Part shown: piece after piece, positions 5,455-5,935 of the stretch
How the letters are laid out: each line of letters starts with the position of its first letter
Numbering within the stretch: the first letter of the stretch is position 1
Origin: JBOHHR01 sp050740975
GTDB lineage: Bacteria; Pseudomonadota; Gammaproteobacteria; JBOHHR01
Direction: 5' to 3'
Assembly (NCBI GenBank): GCA_050740975.1
Contig: JBOIEE010000257.1
Coordinates: forward strand, 1-5,935
Length of the DNA stretch: 5,935 nucleotides
Position numbers and translations under genes: made by a program
Notes under the pieces: model-generated
What the model was told of the DNA's origin: nothing
Databases searched by the model: none
Seen by the model: only the letters and a program-made list of their open reading frames with translations

Positions 5455-5935
5455 ATGAACGATACGGTAATACTGCGGCTGGCGAAGATAGAAGATGCTG
5501 AGCGCATTGCCCGTATGTCCCGCGACCTCATCGAAGAGGGTTTGGGTTGGTCGTGGATCCCCGCTCGAGTTAAAAACCGCATCCAGGCCCGGGAAACCCT
5601 GGTGCTAACCGCCCGAGCCGCCGGCCCTCTGGTCGGCTTTGCGATCATGGAATTCCTGGAAGAGGATGCGCACCTGGCCTTACTTGCCGTCTCCCCGCGC
5701 TATCAGCGCTGTGGAATAGGGCATCGGCTGGTGCGGTGGTTGGAAAAATCAGCAGAAGTTGCGGGTATTTCCGTTATTCACCTCGAAGTGCGGGCCGGGA
5801 ATCTGGCGGCGCACGCCTTCTATCGCTCGCTCGGCTACCGCGAGGTGGGCCTGCTCCCCAGATACTACAGAGCCCAGGAAGCCGCTATCCGCATGATGCG
5901 TCAACTGCGGGCGCTGCGATGGTCCGAGCTTTCCA
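5455..5935 (+). CDS. GNAT-family N-acetyltransferase, RimI-like (3' end outside window)
   Basis: GNAT enzymes move an acetyl group from acetyl-CoA to an amine on a protein or small molecule. The frame starts at ATG 5455 and stays open to the window edge, giving 160 residues so far with no stop seen. The N-terminus ILRLAKIEDAERIARM is the usual beta1-alpha1 opening. Motif A, LLAVSPRYQRCGIGHRLVRWLE (76-97), is split here as LLAVSPRY and QRCGIG; the latter fits the acetyl-CoA pyrophosphate signature (Q/R)xxGx(G/A). The C-terminal half, HLEVRAGNLAAHAFYRSLGY (109-128), closely resembles RimI. Glu111 and Tyr123 have the same 12-residue spacing as RimI's proposed catalytic pair Glu103 and Tyr115. 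Unlike ordinary RimI, it carries a segment with EGLGWSW near residues 28-34 and is not beside tsaB, so ribosomal protein S18 need not be its substrate. It lies 143 bp after ispG on the same strand and may be co-transcribed. The family is clear; the substrate is not. Confidence 0.85.
   Translation, partial: MNDTVILRLAKIEDAERIARMSRDLIEEGLGWSWIPARVKNRIQARETLVLTARAAGPLVGFAIMEFLEEDAHLALLAVSPRYQRCGIGHRLVRWLEKSAEVAGISVIHLEVRAGNLAAHAFYRSLGYREVGLLPRYYRAQEAAIRMMRQLRALRWSELS

Overview
This window reads as ordinary chromosomal DNA from a proteobacterium, most likely a gamma- or betaproteobacterium. The evidence is the close resemblance of the FtsH C-terminus and GlmM to their Escherichia coli counterparts, and an IspG of the longer type (429 aa) that I associate with beta- and many gammaproteobacteria. 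The genus cannot be named from the sequence. Base composition is moderately GC-rich and uniform. I see no insertion sequence, phage gene, CRISPR array, rRNA or tRNA.

Layout from left to right. (1) 1-431: the 3' end of ftsH, the membrane-bound AAA+ zinc protease, on the + strand. (2) 432-652: a 221-bp gap holding a very strong intrinsic terminator (483-526), a perfect 11-bp tandem repeat (537-558) overlapping a possible -10 element, and the glmM ribosome-binding site. No folP lies between ftsH and glmM, although it does in E. coli. (3) 653-2005: a complete glmM on the + strand. (4) 2032-3915: a complete sigma-54-dependent activator on the - strand with GAF, PAS, AAA+ and Fis-type HTH regions in that order. 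It converges on glmM, with only 26 bp between the two stop codons. (5) 3916-4021: a 106-bp divergent intergenic region with a weak sigma-70-like promoter and the ispG Shine-Dalgarno sequence. (6) 4022-5311: a complete ispG on the + strand. (7) 5312-5454: a 143-bp gap with no clear terminator, one doubtful 18-codon ORF and a strong Shine-Dalgarno-like sequence with no usable start at normal spacing. (8) 5455 to the window end: a GNAT acetyltransferase resembling RimI, cut off by the window edge.

The genes do not form a single pathway. FtsH handles membrane protein quality control. GlmM makes glucosamine-1-phosphate for peptidoglycan and LPS. IspG carries out the penultimate step of the MEP isoprenoid pathway, which supplies undecaprenyl carriers and quinones. 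The envelope-precursor theme (GlmM and IspG) may be coincidental. The regulator between them has no recognisable partner operon and no convincing sigma-54 promoter nearby, so its target is unknown. I found no convincing novel system. The points most worth a second look are the 11-bp tandem repeat before glmM, the orphan sigma-54 activator diverging from ispG, and the RBS/start mismatch before the acetyltransferase.
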